Origin: Capsicum annuum
Taxonomy: Eukaryota > Streptophyta > Magnoliopsida > Solanales > Solanaceae
Direction: 5' to 3'
Assembly: GCF_002878395.1 (NCBI RefSeq)
Contig: NC_061120.1
Coordinates: 118,740,781-118,804,780 of the forward strand
Length of the DNA: 64,000 nt
Shown: positions 1 to 11,740 of the stretch, one piece after another
How positions within the stretch are numbered: position 1 is the first letter of the stretch
Layout: each line of letters starts with the position of its first letter
The notes under the pieces: generated by a model
Database searches by the model: none
The model's input: only the letters and a program-made list of their open reading frames with translations
Told to the model about the DNA's origin: nothing
Program-made: the position numbers and the translations under genes

Positions 1-280
1 TATATCATCATCAAGAGGTAAGGAATAAATAAACTTACATAGAGGTAAGGTACTACTTACTCTCAATGGGCTACTAGATACATAATTATCATTTACATGC
101 AGAAAAGTATAAGAGTTAGTTATGTAACCTTGAAGTTCTTGAGCATATTCTTGTTTACCTTGGTGTGAAGGTCCTCCACAAGCTTCGGAAGCATCTATGA
201 TTTCCCTCATCATATCTTCAAATGAATTCTTCTCTATTGACACTTGTTATCCCCCACTTGCTATGTTGGTACCTATACAA
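1..280 (-). pseudogene. A1 acidic ORF, N-terminal fragment (runs off the window)
   Basis: The minus-strand translation shows the conserved opening block of the acidic ORF. It has a match to the DLMREIIDASK segment of A4, then GGPSHQ, then a QEYAQELQG-like stretch. The ATG of A4 and A5 is replaced here by ATA directly after the GTACCAAC motif near 268-280, so translation could not begin at the usual codon. The function of this ORF is unknown; only the N-terminal 90 or so codons are inside the window. The upstream TTTGTATAG/GTACC sequence looks like a splice acceptor and is shared with A2, A4 and A5. Confidence 0.65.
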
Positions 281-1290
281 ATATCCTTAGAAATAGAAGG
301 AAAAATAATGTTATCTCCGGTTGGTGGCAACCCCCTTATTTCACTTCTTACAATCTGTGATTTTTCCTCTCTAATATTGTCATCTGGCACTCCCTAACTC
401 CTCTTAATCTTTTATCTCTCAATTTCTTTTGGCTTAGAGAAATTAGCTATCTTTCTTTGAGATATGGAAAGGGTAGGTGGAAAAAGATGATTTCCCCATT
501 GATCCTTTGAAAAGTTAGGCCAGTTTTGCATATTTGGAACCTTGTATTATGCAAAACAATTGGCACCCAAGTGTAAGTGTCCATATTCTAATGGGAATAT
601 GCTATATCGCAACTCCTTATAGTACCCATCTCAGATGAAGGAAACCTTTCCTCTCTAGGGGACTCTATAGCGATCTAAGGTGTATGGGAAATGATTAGAC
701 ACTTAAGGTATCACTAGATAATCTACCAAAAGAGGAGTTATGTAGTTTTCTTTCAAACCATTATCGAGAATAAGAACACATCTCAAAACTCTTCAAATCT
801 CCATCTAGATTGAATGTGGTTATCTTCTTGAATCATTATTGTAAAGCTTCATGTAACCCTTCGCACATAGATTGTCCTCAAAAACCCTTTCAAAGACCTT
901 AAGTTTTGGTAGGAGTCATTTCAAGTTGACATCATGCTAAGGTTTTACCTTTAATTTACTTAAGAGCATATATAGATTGTTCGGCTTCGCTCATAGCACA
1001 ATCCTTGAAGACTCTTTCGCATTGCCATTCCCAATCAAGGTAAACTTCGGGATCCCATTATCTTCAAAAGTTGGAAAGAGAAGGAAGACAATGACTCCTA
1101 CTATACTCTCTATTTCTACCTTGGTTCCCGCTTCCACACATTTGGTCATGGCTATATTCATATCCCCCATAATTTCAATCAATTTCGTAGCCATATCAAT
1201 CCTCACTACAATCATAGTCTGCCATGTCATAGCCATAATTATCCAAGGCTACCGAAGACATGTTCCCCTTATATCATCTTGTACCTACAA
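281..1290 (-). pseudogene. A1 gag and protease-like region
   Basis: The longest open piece (991-1236) matches the Tyr/Asp-rich gag N-terminus of A2 (25973-26173), including a SHDQMC-like segment (TKCVEAG frame-shifted here) and the following WEW/QCQRVF-type gag block in broken form. Further along the minus strand, near 560-640, lies a PLEYGHLHLGAN segment. It corresponds to the protease-domain tail that in pol-bearing copies reads HLLLGRPW. The catalytic DSG part is not visible. A role as structural capsid protein plus protease is inferred from the gypsy family. Frameshifts and stops mean that no full protein is possible. Confidence 0.55.
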
Positions 1291-2666
1291 AAATGAATAA
1301 ACAATATTATTAGTAAAAGCTCCTCACTAACACTCGTATGAACTCCCTATTGTGATCCCCACAAGTGAATATTGAAAGTTTCTTATATTCCAATATTTAA
1401 TAAGGTATCAATAACTACTTTGCAGTCGGAATGAATTCTTGTTTAATCAACTCAAGAAAAAAAACAAAATGTACTTATGAACTTGAATCAATGAAGTTAT
1501 GATGAATTAAAACATGAAAAGCACACAAAGAAAGGACGAAGAAAAAAATAGACTCAAAAACTAATTTGCAACTAAGTAGGATGAATACTTGTTGCTAATT
1601 AGTGTTTAGAATCAACAAAAAGAAGTTAACGAATCAAGAAAAGAAACAAGAAATCAAAAATTGTGCTTACAAATTTTTTTTCCAAGTTGGTGGCTTGGTT
1701 GACGACTAGGATTATAGTCGTCACTTGGTTCGTGTCTTATCAATTCTTAGCAAGTTCTAGGTTATGTTCAATCATTCTCCTTATGATTTATGGTATTCAT
1801 CAAAAATGTGGAGAATCACCTATATGATCATCTCAACAAACAAGGAATGGCTGGAAAGTTTGTTGAATGTAGGGGTAGTGTAGAGGATCGCCAAGTCGTT
1901 GGATAATCACAAAGAATTCGCCAATTGCTTCTTCTCTAACTTGAGGTATTACTGAGGCTCCCTAGGACAAACAATACAAGGATTTTGGGCTGTTCAAGTG
2001 AGCTTTCAAGCTCAAGAAGCTTTTGAATTTCTTGTGGTCCCCCTTGTACTTCTATTTTTGTCTCTTCATTTACAATATTCCCATTTTATGCTTTTTGATC
2101 CTTTCTTTCGTTGGAAGACTTGGAATATTCCTTTGGAATACACAAGGATGACACCTTTTGTTAGCTCTTTGTTTGATCAAACATACTATTTTTAAATGTT
2201 CTTCCTTAACAACATATGAGAACATGAAGAACACCAAGAACATTCAAAAATATACCCTCATCCAAATAAACCCAAAATCCAATGAAATTCAAACCCCAAG
2301 CTCACTTCAACTTCCTAAGCACAACCCACATGAAATTAAGCTCAAAATCTCATCAACCAACACGCGATTTAAGAATCTACCTCAAAGATTCTTCAAAATC
2401 AAGATCCAACAATGGTAGATTTTTTAAATCATAATGGGTTAAGCTCAACTCTTGTAGTTTGACAGAGATAGTGTTAGGGAAAACAAATCTAACACTAGTA
2501 GCACCAAAGGACATTAAAATCAAGAACTCAAAAATTTATAAACCATGAAAATGTGAACAACAACTTTTTTATTTTTTTTATTTTTTTCTTTTTTCTTAAA
2601 TTTTCAAGATAACAAACCCAAGATTGACTTCGTAGGAATGAAATCAAGATCATATTTCATATCAAA
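1291..2666 (-). other. A1 5' leader with splice-acceptor-like site and degenerate PBS
   Basis: This is non-coding leader between the LTR and gag on the minus strand. Next to gag, at about 1283-1293, it holds a T-rich stretch ending in TTTGTAG/GTACAAGATG, which is the acceptor-like motif found before gag in most copies here. At the LTR side (2651-2666) lies a degenerate primer-binding site related to TTTGGTATCAGAG. I see no gene inside; a short open stretch near 1998-2195 on the plus strand is a shadow of leader sequence that also occurs in B1 and B2. Confidence 0.55.
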
Positions 2667-3245
2667 TTATACTCTCCGACGCACGAGGTATCAAATCTAA
2701 CGTAAAAAGTAAAGATAGAAGGATAGGATAACCAAGATAGGATGAAGATAGACACAAAATTGATACCGAAAGGGCAATCAAAGGATGTATCAAATCCTAA
2801 AACCTCCCTTAATTACTATCAATAAGAACCTAACTTTTATGGTGACCACAAAAGGGATTAGATACACCTTACAACCACCGCTTCTAAACAAGGTTCAACA
2901 AATTCTTTTTCGAGCACTCAACTCTCCCATGGAGTCACATGAATAAATCTTGTAAAAATAATCATCAAAAACCCTTAATGAAATTTCTAAGGAACCTAGT
3001 TATATTAGTGCCTTGGCAAAACTAGCCTATTACAAAAATAGGCCAAAAATGGCTATTTCAGAAATAACCCATAAAGGCTCTTTATTCCTCATGCCAAGGC
3101 TTTAAAAATGCATTCCAAGCTCCAAGCAACTATCCACACGTGGGATATGGGTTTAAGAGATCATAGAAGGTCCTCCTAGTTCATTGTTCAGTTCTTTAGT
3201 TGATCATGGCTCGAACCTCTTTGTGTTTGGCCTCGAATAATGTGA
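2667..3245 (-). repeat. A1 5' LTR (outer end truncated)
   Basis: This LTR is homologous to the LTRs of A2 and A4. It shares the block for no-gene junction wording in reverse complement, such as the segment around 'gtgaccacaaaagggatta' and the TAGCCTATTACAAAAATAG block. About 580 bp are present against roughly 601-603 bp in A2 and A4. The missing piece is the outer end, which should read as TGATACAAGCC on the minus strand. The J1 leader follows directly, so a deletion junction is likely. Confidence 0.7.
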
Positions 3246-4330
3246 TTGATTATTCTCTCGAGTAGAATGGATTTTGGCTAAGAATTAAATAAAAGACTAG
3301 ATTAAAAACTAAAGGACTTAAAACAATGTAAACAAACTAAGAAAAACATCAAGTGAAATAAATGACACATGAAATTAAGGGACAAAAGAAGAGCTAATCA
3401 AGATAATTAAACAACTATGGAGATTACGGTAATCAAATAAATGAAAGAAGAAATTAAGAGATGAAATTAATGGGTTTGAACCTGCTTTACTGGAGTTTTG
3501 AAGCTGATATGTGTTCACATGGGGTGGAGATGCGATGGGAATGTGCTTGGGCATCCTAGGCGCACCTTGGGAGCATGTCAAAGCCCAAATAGACTGTTTT
3601 GAAGAGTGGCCATAGACTGGACACACCTCTGGAGCAGGATGGGTGCAGGAGTAGGTAACTTCACTAGCTTAGTGTGTGTTGGGTCTAGGAAGCACTCCAA
3701 ACATAGGTTAGGCACACATCACCCATCCCAACAGCTTCCAAAGTGTACTAGGGACCTCAAATGGTCCCCACTTTGTCCTCTTTGTAGGAATATTACCTTG
3801 AACTTCAAAAAGATGCTTGAACAGATACTTTTGTACACCTTTTTCTTCACTTTTGAGGATCAAATGACAACTTTTTGAAGACAATTCCTCTTGAACATTT
3901 AAATTTCTCCAAGAACACTTAAGAATACCAAGAACTTCAAAAATCTCTAACACTTAAACCATTTATCGAAATATAACAAAATTTTTAACTAGGGTTCTTT
4001 TCAAACTTATAAACACATTCGATAGGTCATTTTGTTAAAATTCTCAACCATGAATTCCATTTTTTAAATATCACCTTCAACCTTCAAACTAGAGCTCCTC
4101 AACAATGGAAGATCCTCCGATTTAACTCCGATTGAGCTAAAATTCAAGGATTAGACACTAATAGTGTTAGAGAATAAGAATCAAACACTATAACACAAGA
4201 AAAACAACAAAAACCAAAGATTCAAAATTTGACCTAGGTCCAAAAATATGAATAGTAAATGTTTTTGGGATTTTCCTATTTTTAACACAAATAGATCTTA
4301 GATTGACTTCATGGGAACAAAATCAACCTA

Positions 4331-4344
4331 TCTCAGATACCAAA
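4331..4344 (-). other. Primer-binding site of J1
   Basis: On the minus strand the sequence TTTGGTATCTGAGA lies directly inside the LTR. It is one substitution away from the plant initiator-Met tRNA binding site TGGTATCAGAG. The adjoining LTR starts with TG at 4345 in plus coordinates. Confidence 0.75.
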
Positions 4345-5011
4345 TGACATGCTATGAAAATCTCCAAAGATGGGAAACACAAAATCAAGGAAATAAGGAA
4401 ATGGAATGATAAAGTAAGAATAGATAGATTGACACAAATTTATAAAGAGATGACAACCAAAGGAAATATTAAACCCTAAGACCTTTCTATCAAATATCAA
4501 TAAACACCAACCTCTTATATAGACCTCACAAGAATGGAATCTCAAGTACCCACATTTCTCATGAATCAAAGAAACTCCCAAAAAGCTTTTATAGAAGCTC
4601 TCTCAAGTGTCAACATTCATTCAAAATCATCTGAGTCATAAAGAATAGGGTCTTAACTATTTGTAGGCCAAAAGTCGTATATTACAACTTGGGCCCAAAA
4701 GTGACCCTTAATGCAACTTGGGCTCAAAAGCGACTCAAGATACAACACAATGCAAATGGGCACCCACACTTTCTCAAAACCCAAGCTATCAACAAAATGC
4801 GGTATTTCTCAATGCTCCCTTAGATGACATTATCAAGTAGAGCTTCTCTTACGTCCATGCTATCATCCACACATGATATTGTTCTCATGAGAGCATAAAA
4901 AGGGTACTCAAAATATGTATTAGAATCCTCAAGGTGGTGATGGCTTGGATTCACTTGTTTTGGCCTCGAATTATATTTTCAAAAGTGTTGAAGCTAATTT
5001 GGATTGTATCA
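4345..5011 (-). repeat. J1 5' LTR
   Basis: The limits are TGACAT (plus strand, next to the PBS) and TTGTATCA at 5011, where H1 gag coding sequence takes over. The same terminal pattern (TGATA... to ...GTATCA) is found on the other LTRs of the window. The first part resembles the LTR scrap at 60931-61078. Confidence 0.7.
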
Positions 5012-5508
5012 CTAAAAATGCTATCTTCGCCTCTCTTGAAACTCTCAACCTTTATTTTGAAGATTTAGAAATCGAGATGAGGTCAATCAAGGGAGATATG
5101 TCCACTTTGAGCAGATGGTTGGATAATATCGAAGGACGATTGAACACCAACATCTTCACTCCCTAAAACTATTACACTTCCTCAAGTGCGCATGCTCAAA
5201 ATACATCCGCTACCATTTCCCTAGGAACTCTCCACCAAATTCTTAATCCACCAAGACCTCTACAAGATCCCATCAGCCAAACCACCACTTATCCATAAAA
5301 TTGAAATCCCGTCCTACTAGTCTGACCCTAATTTAACCAAGCACCACTAGAAGAACCTAGAAAACTAAATGCCCCAACCTCCACCAAATTAAGTCCCTTC
5401 ATTTCAAGTAGTACTTAACCAACACCAACCCATCCACATAAAGGAAGAAGAGAGAGAGAAACAATAAGAAGAATATCGAGCGTATAGTAAAGTCTACATA
5501 AGGGTTGG
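5012..5508 (+). pseudogene. H1 gag, N-terminal part (left of B1)
   Basis: An open stretch to 5163 encodes a gag N-terminus with the IKGDMSTLSRWLDNIEGRL segment, probably a coiled coil, matching G3 (IESQRNSRP context) and G4. A stop at 5164 interrupts it. The next 300 bp encode the Pro/Gln/Asn-rich linker seen in all gag copies (HAQNTS motif near 5187) and end in an EYRAY-like block. B1 then splits the gene; the rest resumes at 9278. Gag forms the virus-like particle in gypsy elements. The start codon lies to the left and is lost at the J1 junction. Confidence 0.7.
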
Positions 5509-6064
5509 TGATACAGATTAAGACACAAAACATAAAAGTCTACCTATGAAATCTAAAACCGCAATAATCACAAAATAAAGATAAATAAATTGACATAAGA
5601 ACTACGAGGAAATAAGAACCAATGTGTGTATCAAATGCAAATATCCCTAAATCTTATAGAATCCAACACCAATTTCTTTTCCCAAGCAACCCACATTTTT
5701 AAAAAAGTTGTCAACCCAAGCTAATCTAAGCTTGAAATTCATGTATAAAAGTATCCATTCAAATATCATCAAAAGTTGCTAATAAAATGACTTAGGCATC
5801 TATTCATAGTGTTTGCAATTGCATAAACTTGCCTAATACAAAAATAGCCCAAAATTAGCTATTTCGGAAATAACGCACATAGGATCTTCAAATCATACTC
5901 CAAGCTCCAAGCAATTATCCACATAAGGAATTTTGGGATTTAGAGCTTAAAAGAGGCCCACCAAATACATCCTTGAGCTCTTTTCTTTATCATGGCCTAG
6001 ACCTCTTTGCAATGGCCTCGAATGATGTCATCAAAATCCTTAAGAATGATGTAGATCATCATCA
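5509..6064 (-). repeat. B1 3' LTR
   Basis: Starts TGATAC and ends in CATCATCA next to a polypurine tract in reverse complement. It is homologous over its length to the LTR at 8696-9272, including the TAGCCCAAAATTAGC/TAGCCAATT blocks and the GGCCTCGAATGATGTCAT segment. About 20 bp shorter than the partner. Confidence 0.75.
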
Positions 6065-6080
6065 TCCTCCTCTTCTTTAA
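6065..6080 (-). other. Polypurine tract of B1
   Basis: On the minus strand AAGAAGAGGAGGA lies directly before the LTR that begins at 6064. It would prime plus-strand DNA synthesis. A3 (30825-30841), E2 (18454-18470) and D (53394-53412) have purine tracts in the same place. Confidence 0.65.
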
Positions 6081-7303
6081 AAGGATTCGTCCTTGAATCC
6101 AATCCTTGGAAAACCATAGAAAGGACAAACAAGCATGAACTCCTCATGGAATGAGTGTTAGGATTAGCACAATAAATCATAGCATCATGTCAAGGTTGGA
6201 CACACCTAAGATAAACTAAGCATTAAAATGCTTAATCAAGGGTGTATAACCCAAAAAGTTAAAAGTTACTTGGTCATTAAAGAGCTTTGATCAAAGTTGT
6301 ATGCTAGAAGAACCATGGTAATCAATCAACTGCATATGAAGGTTCACATGGTTTCCAAATTTGAATGAAAACCATACCCATATTTGACACTTACGGTTAT
6401 TGGAGACATTTCCCCTACACAACTTAGGCCTCTCAAGTAGATTAGAAATCTTCAAGAAACACTTTCCATCTCAAGGATAAGTTCTAACACCCTCACCTAT
6501 GGTTAGCTTGTATTTTTTTCACAAACACCAAACGGTGTGGAGAAGAACGATCATTTTTCAAATAATTACTTGGATCAAAGGGGTAGAGTGTCCATGTACT
6601 TGGGTTTAGAAAACATTTACTTCATCCAAGATTACCCCTAATATAATCATATGTTTCCTCTATACTAGCATGTTTAACAACAAAATCAATTAGAGGGTAA
6701 CTCCCCTTCAATCGACTAATATTTTCAACATCACTATTCACTTGATGTCCTCTAAACACTTCACAAAATTCCCATGTGTGGTCCTAGCTTCATACATAAG
6801 TTGTTCATCATGATGTCCATATGACAATGTACTACCACTCGTCACAAATGCTTCAACAATAGGTGGACATAAATCGATCTTGCTAGAAGAGTTAATTTTG
6901 TCATGTGAACACTCTCAAGTTTTACATTACTATCATGAAGTAAAGATAAATTAGTCTCACCTAAAGACAATCTGTCATTCACACTTAGTTTGATACTATC
7001 CTCGTTCACTAGAGTGCAAGAGTTAGCTTTGTTACCGTGAAGTTCATTTTGAACATGTCTACTTAAGAGCGCTTGAGAATTTTGTTGATTTGGAATGGTG
7101 GATTTGGGAAAGCTTGGATTCTCTAGCATGTTATCCAACCTCTTTGAATGAGAGTTTTCCATCACTTCTATTTTTCCTTCCATTCTTTCATTCTTTCATT
7201 GTTCCTTCCTTTCTTCTTTCAAAAGTTCCCAATCGGCTATCCATGGTATTAATAAGCTTTTCCATGAATGAACCAGCACAACAAGTTATTTCACCATCAC
7301 CCA
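6081..7303 (-). pseudogene. B1 gag N-terminus fused to acidic-ORF remnants
   Basis: The minus-strand start near 7303 reads MMGDGEI, matching the gag start of B2 (MADEGKI) and G4 (TTDGEIS), followed by a DSRLG coiled-coil-like segment. After a frameshift the 113-codon open stretch 6842-7183 carries NELHGNKANSCTLVNED, which lines up with the GKIANVYTVVHVND block of the A4 acidic ORF. Close to the LTR (6080-6210) the C-terminal block CANPN...MRS...FVLS is present. The middle (about 6250-6840) is not recognisable. So gag is joined to a shortened acidic ORF. This is inferred from motif order; function unknown. Confidence 0.6.
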
Positions 7304-8680
7304 TCATTGTACCTATTAAAATAAATAATAAACAAAAAGAATAACAACAAATAAGTTAAAGGTTAGGAAATAAACCTTACAAGCTCTCAAAGTTTACACC
7401 ATTAATTGTCAGTCAATTAGCGTACAAGTGTTGATAGCTTGTTTGTACTCCAATGAGATAACTTGGTACCAATTGTGGCTTGAGGTCAGAATAGATTCTT
7501 ATTTGAAGCACTCAAACAAACAAAAATTATGTAGGGTGTGAATAAAAAACTAACAATGGAGTTATAAGAGAAAAGCTAGAAACAAATAGGACAGTAAAAG
7601 AAAGAACTAAAAAACTAATACAACTAAGTAGATTGATTACTAGTTGTTAATTAATGTTAGAATCAAATAAAAGAAGTTAAAGAATAAAAAAGAAAGAAAC
7701 TAAGAACCCAAATTTGAGGTTCGGGCAATTAGACGGTTGAGTGACATGGCTACCTCGTTGAATATTGGTTGATTTTTGCAGACTATTTGTTCCGAACTTT
7801 TATTTCAATCAACCTTCATCTTGGAGGTGCTATAATCAGCTTTGGAGAGAAAAATACAAGGAATTGGACCTTTTAATAATTCTTTGAAGCTCAAAAGAGT
7901 TTTGAATTTTTTTGTTGTCCCTCACTTTGTACTTTTTTTTGTCCCTTCCTTGAAAATATTCCCTTTTGATGTTTTTTTGAATTCTTTCTTTCTTTGGAAG
8001 ACTAGGGATATTCTTAGGAATATTCTTTGGAAAAACAAGTATTACACGTTCATTCACATTCTTTTTGGATCAAACACTCACTTTTTGAATGTTCTTCTTC
8101 AATAATATATGAAGATTATGAAGAACACAATGACATACAAAGTTGACCCTCAAGTACATAACCTCGAAATTGAAAGGAATTTCGAAATTCAATCTTATGT
8201 TGAATTCCCAAACACAACCAACATGTTTTTAAATAAGAAATATCTGTAAAACCCTTCAAAATTTGAGATCCACCTTCAAGTTTCTTCAACTCAATCTCAA
8301 CAATGGTGGATGACACAATCAACTCAAAATAGGCTCAAATTCAAGATCTAAACTCTATTAGTGCTAGGTAACAAGGATATAACACTAGAAACTCACAAGA
8401 AACACAAAAATATAAGCCTCAAAGTTTGGTCCTAGGGGTAAAAACAATTTGTTTTTGATATTTTTGGTTTTGACACTTTTTCTTGTGGATTTCAAGATAA
8501 CCCACCTATAATTGAAATGCCGACTCTGATATTCTCGTTCCTGATTACTTTTTTTCATTTTGTTTACCTTCGACTAGCCATTTAACAGATTCAAAAGGAT
8601 CAGAGTCATTCAAAGTGAAAGAAGTTTCGATCACTGAAAAACAAACTCATGATTGGCTTCGTAGGAACGAAATCAAGCTC
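7304..8680 (-). other. B1 5' leader with splice-acceptor-like motif
   Basis: Non-coding leader of about 1.4 kb. Next to gag it ends TTTTAATAG/GTACAATG on the minus strand (7303-7318), the acceptor-like motif repeated in other copies. Near 8265-8285 the minus strand reads AAACTTGAAGGTGGAT, where A2 has a good splice-donor match. Open frames around 7836-8105 on either strand are leader sequence also found in A2, G4 and B2 and show no domain. Confidence 0.5.
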
Positions 8681-8695
8681 GACTCTGATACCAAA
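8681..8695 (-). other. Primer-binding site of B1
   Basis: The minus strand reads TTTGGTATCAGAGTC directly inside the 5' LTR. This is an exact match to the core TGGTATCAGAG used by plant elements primed by initiator-Met tRNA. Confidence 0.85.
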
Positions 8696-9272
8696 TGATA
8701 AAAATCAAGCTATGAAAGATAGAACTCTTCTTACAAAAGCTAAAACCACAATAATACAAAAAATAAAGATAGTTAAATTAACATAAGAAACTACAAGGAA
8801 ATAAGAACCAATGAGTGTATCACACTTGAAGACCCATAAATCTTATAAAATCGAACACCAATTTCTTAGGTATACCTTAAGGGAATCGAGTTCCTAAGCA
8901 AACCACATTTCTAAACAAGTTGTCAACAAAAGATAATAAAATCTTGCAATTCACTCATAAGAGAATTCATTTGAATATCATCAAAATTTTCTAATGAAAT
9001 GACCAAGAACTATATTTATAGTGTTTCCCTTTATATGAAATAGCCAATTAAAAAATATCTCAAAAGTGGCTATTTTGGATATAACCCACATGGGCTCTTC
9101 AAAGATACTCCAAGCACTAAGCAATTACCACACATGGAATTATGGGCTTAGATGCTTAAATGGGGTGCGCCAAATGCATCCTTGATCTCTTTTCTTGATC
9201 ATGGCTTGGACCTCATTGTATTGACCTCAAATAATGTCATAAAAAGCCTCAAGGCCGATCCGTATCATATCA
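8696..9272 (-). repeat. B1 5' LTR
   Basis: Limits TGATAA and TATCATATCA, then the GTAGG flank. It pairs with 5509-6064. The end next to H1 contains GCCGATCCGTATCA, also found (GCCGATCCGAATCGTATCA) at the end of the B2 LTR at 17743, so B1 and B2 are close relatives. Confidence 0.8.
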
Positions 9273-9277
9273 GTAGG

Positions 9278-10200
9278 AGAGATGAGAGGTCACCCAATCT
9301 ATCAAAGGGGATTTTTACGTAAATAAGGAAGATTTAGTCAGGAGCATTAAGGTAGAGGAAACTTGGGAAACTTACCCCAAGGTCATGATTAATGGAATCA
9401 ACATGGTAATTGATATAGAGATGTAGATATTAATTACATCAACGTTAGTCTTCTGACATTCAAGGGCGAGAGTGATTAAAAATATTATCTCTCATAGGAT
9501 TCCTCTTGTGAAAGGATCTTCCAACTTTATAATAACATCAAAGAGAAAGAGAGTTGCTATGTCATAACATATTTTGAAGGTTATACCAATACATAGTGCG
9601 ATTATGTCAAGAGATTCAAAATATATTGAATGAAGGTCAACCTCCTCCTTGGCATGCATTGAAGGTGTTCATGAGATAGCGGTACTTACTGGAGAGGTAT
9701 AGGCATGAGTTCCTTTCCAAGATATACAACTTGAGAAAAGTTAGCAAGAGTGTCATAACATACTATGATGAATTCAAAAAATTAATATTAAAGCTTGATA
9801 ATCGAGGAGAGAATGTGAGCCACGATTTTATATGCTTCAAGGTTGGGTTGAACAAAGATATCTCCTCATGCATGACTATCCATAAGTTTGAGACCATAGA
9901 TGACATCTTCTAGGCGACTTTGGAAATTGAAAGGAAGATAAAAAAAAGAGTGATTTAAAAAAAGACGATGCTCATCAACCATATCTTAGGGTAAGAATAA
10001 AGTGGTAGATCAACCTTTATCGGGATAGAACAAGAACAAGGACTACAATTCTAATGATAAGAAGCCCATAGAGAAGACCGCCCTAAAATACCCGCCAAGA
10101 AATGAAGGTAACAAATATCCTACTCTCAATCTAGAGGTTTTCAATGCTTTGAATGTAAAGGGTGTGGACATAAGGAAAATAAATATCCCAACTGAAGAAA
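9278..10200 (+). pseudogene. H1 gag, core and zinc knuckle (right of B1)
   Basis: Gag homology resumes with INVSLLTFKGES (about 9440), then ITYFEGYTNT (about 9570) and the open stretch 9731-9913, which carries SVITYYDEF and FKVGLNKDIS. These blocks are shared with G3 and G4 and match Ty3/gypsy capsid (retrotransposon gag). A CCHC zinc knuckle lies at 10145-10186: CFECKGCGHKENKYP. The last Cys is Tyr, so the knuckle should not bind zinc normally. Stops near 9475, 9640 and 9911 break the frame. Confidence 0.75.
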
Positions 10201-10800
10201 TATGATCCTTAGGGAAGGAAACTTTTATAACCTTTGAGAAGAGGAGAGATTACAACTGGCTGAGAATGATGAAAAATAACAAGATAGAGAGAAAGTTGAG
10301 GAAAATATACAAGAAGAAGGAGATAATAAAGATACTTGGCCTCAAGATGGAGAGTTTGAAGAGCCAAACTTTGTGGTATGATGAGTGATGATTAATAATG
10401 CTTTAGATTACCCAAGTCAAAAGAAAAATCTATGCCATAGTACCTGTCTTATTAAGAAAAATGTATGCTCATTGATTATTAATAGTGGTAGTTGTGCTAA
10501 TGTAGATAGCGCAACCATAGTTGATGTCCTAAAGAAACCCACAAAAAAGCATGCTAGTCCACACAAGATCCAATGATTGAATGAATGCAGAGAGTTGAAG
10601 ATAACTCAATAAATTGTGATTCATTTAAAAGTCGGGCATTACCAAGATAAGGTTCTATGTGATGTGATTCTCAAGAAAGCTTGTCACATATTTTTAGGAA
10701 GACCATGGAAATATGATCGATCGACTAATATTAATGGGAGAATGAATTAGTATTCCCTTTAATTGAATGGCCGAATGTTTACACTACATCCTCTCTCACC
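10201..10800 (+). pseudogene. H1 aspartic protease
   Basis: The open stretch 10385-10576 contains HSTCLIKKNVCSLIINSGSC. The expected catalytic triplet is DSG, but here it is NSG (Asn codon 10481-10483), which removes the catalytic aspartate. A second family block, HIFLGRPWKYDR, is readable near 10690-10725. In the family this protease cuts the gag-pol polyprotein. Stops at 10574 and elsewhere end the frame. It lies between gag and RT as usual for gypsy. Confidence 0.7.
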
Positions 10801-10807
10801 CTCATAA

Positions 10808-11740
10808 GTGACTGAAGTCCATCAATGGTTGAGAGAGTTGAAAAACAAGGGAAAGAAGGATAAAAAAAAAACCATTAGGAATGGAGATGAAGAAAGGGAG
10901 AAAGTAAGAAAATTAAAAGGACAGGAACAAATAGCGATGTTGGCTAGAAATAAGATCTCTTCAAGAAGCATGATAACAAGACACCTATACTCCTTCTAGC
11001 CCATGTTTTTAATGTTAAGCCCCTTATATCTACTATTACTCATTTAATTTCTCTTTTTTTGTAGGATTATGAAGATATGTTCAAAAAGGAACTTCCACAA
11101 GGGTTCCCCCCACTTTGGTGATTTGAGCATCAAATAGACTTCATGTCGGGCTTTCAATTGCCAAAAAACTGATATATCAAAGCTATCCTACGGATACTAG
11201 AGAGAATTAAATACAAGTTTAGGAACTCCTCAACAAAGGATATATCAAAAAAAGTATGATCCATGTGCAGTCCCGGTGTTGTTAGTGCTAAAGTAAGATG
11301 GCACATAGCGCATGTGTGTAGATAGTCAAGCCACCAATAAAATAATGGTAAATTATAACCACCTAATTTGCCATTTGGATGATACGATTGATGAGTTGAA
11401 TGGTTCATGGTTGTTCTGTAAAATTGACCTTAGGTTTGAGTAATGCCAAATTCGGATGGAACTAGGTGATGACTAAAAGACCGCCTTCAGACTAAATTTT
11501 GTCTCTATGAATGGATGGTCATGACATTTGGTCTTACCACCACTATTAGTACTTTTATGCTGTTGATAAATCATGTGATAATACCATTCATTGGGAAATT
11601 TGTTCTGGTGTACTATGATAATGTCCTAGTTTATAGAAAATCCCTTAAAGAGAATGTTTTACACTTTCGTAGTGTGTTTGAAGTGCTTATAAAAGCGAAA
11701 TTGTATGCTAATCTTGAAAAGGATCTTTTAGTGTGAATAA
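10808..11740 (+). pseudogene. H1 reverse transcriptase with upstream linker
   Basis: A Lys/Glu-rich linker (10808-10999) precedes the RT, which starts around DYEDMFKKELPQG (11065). Decayed family blocks follow, such as EHQIDFM and the LYEWMVM segment. The active site reads YYDN at 11611-11622 where functional copies have Y-x-D-D, so the second metal-binding aspartate is lost. The sequence GFPPLW is followed by a stop. It should copy element RNA into DNA; this copy is dead. The stretch 11154-11408 is open on the minus strand only by chance. Confidence 0.8.

Larger units (their letters stand above)
1..3245 (-). mobile_element. A1: 5' part of a pol-less gypsy element with acidic ORF
   Basis: Reading the minus strand from right to left, the order is LTR, degenerate primer-binding site, long 5' leader, gag-like ORF, protease-like segment and the N-terminus of the acidic ORF, which runs off the left window edge. 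The order matches the complete copy A4 (33677-39559), which identifies it. The LTR is cut at its outer end near 3245, where the J1 leader begins, so no target duplication can be tested. All frames carry stops. The assignment is by visual similarity to the other copies in this window. Confidence 0.75.
3246..5011 (-). mobile_element. J1: 5' leader, PBS and 5' LTR of another gypsy element
   Basis: On the minus strand an LTR at 4345-5011 (667 bp, TG...CA limits) is followed by a primer-binding site and about 1.1 kb of leader that ends at the A1 junction. No gag is left. The right end abuts H1 gag at 5012, so J1 appears to sit inside H1. Its left partner lies outside the window or is deleted. The LTR resembles those of E2 and G4 only in part. 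The stretch 3246-4330 has no gene; short open frames there (for example 3606-3878) have no recognisable domain. Confidence 0.65.
5509..9272 (-). mobile_element. B1: compact non-autonomous gypsy element inserted in H1 gag
   Basis: Two LTRs (5509-6064 and 8696-9272) in the same orientation enclose 2.6 kb. The order on the minus strand is LTR, PBS, leader, gag start, acidic-ORF remnants, purine tract, LTR. There is no RT, RNase H or integrase. The flanks read GTTGG (5504-5508) and GTAGG (9273-9277), a probable 5-bp target duplication with one change. H1 gag homology resumes on the right side, which supports insertion. The 3.76-kb length and lack of pol mean it needed enzymes from elsewhere. Confidence 0.8.

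Noticed and set aside
977..1300. 107-codon plus-strand frame with apparent membrane segments
   Set aside because: It is the reverse complement of the A1 gag; hydrophobic runs come from the complement of Asp/Tyr-rich codons.
7180..7222. CATTCTTT-type short repeat as a microsatellite
   Set aside because: Only a few imperfect units within B1 gag; too short to call.
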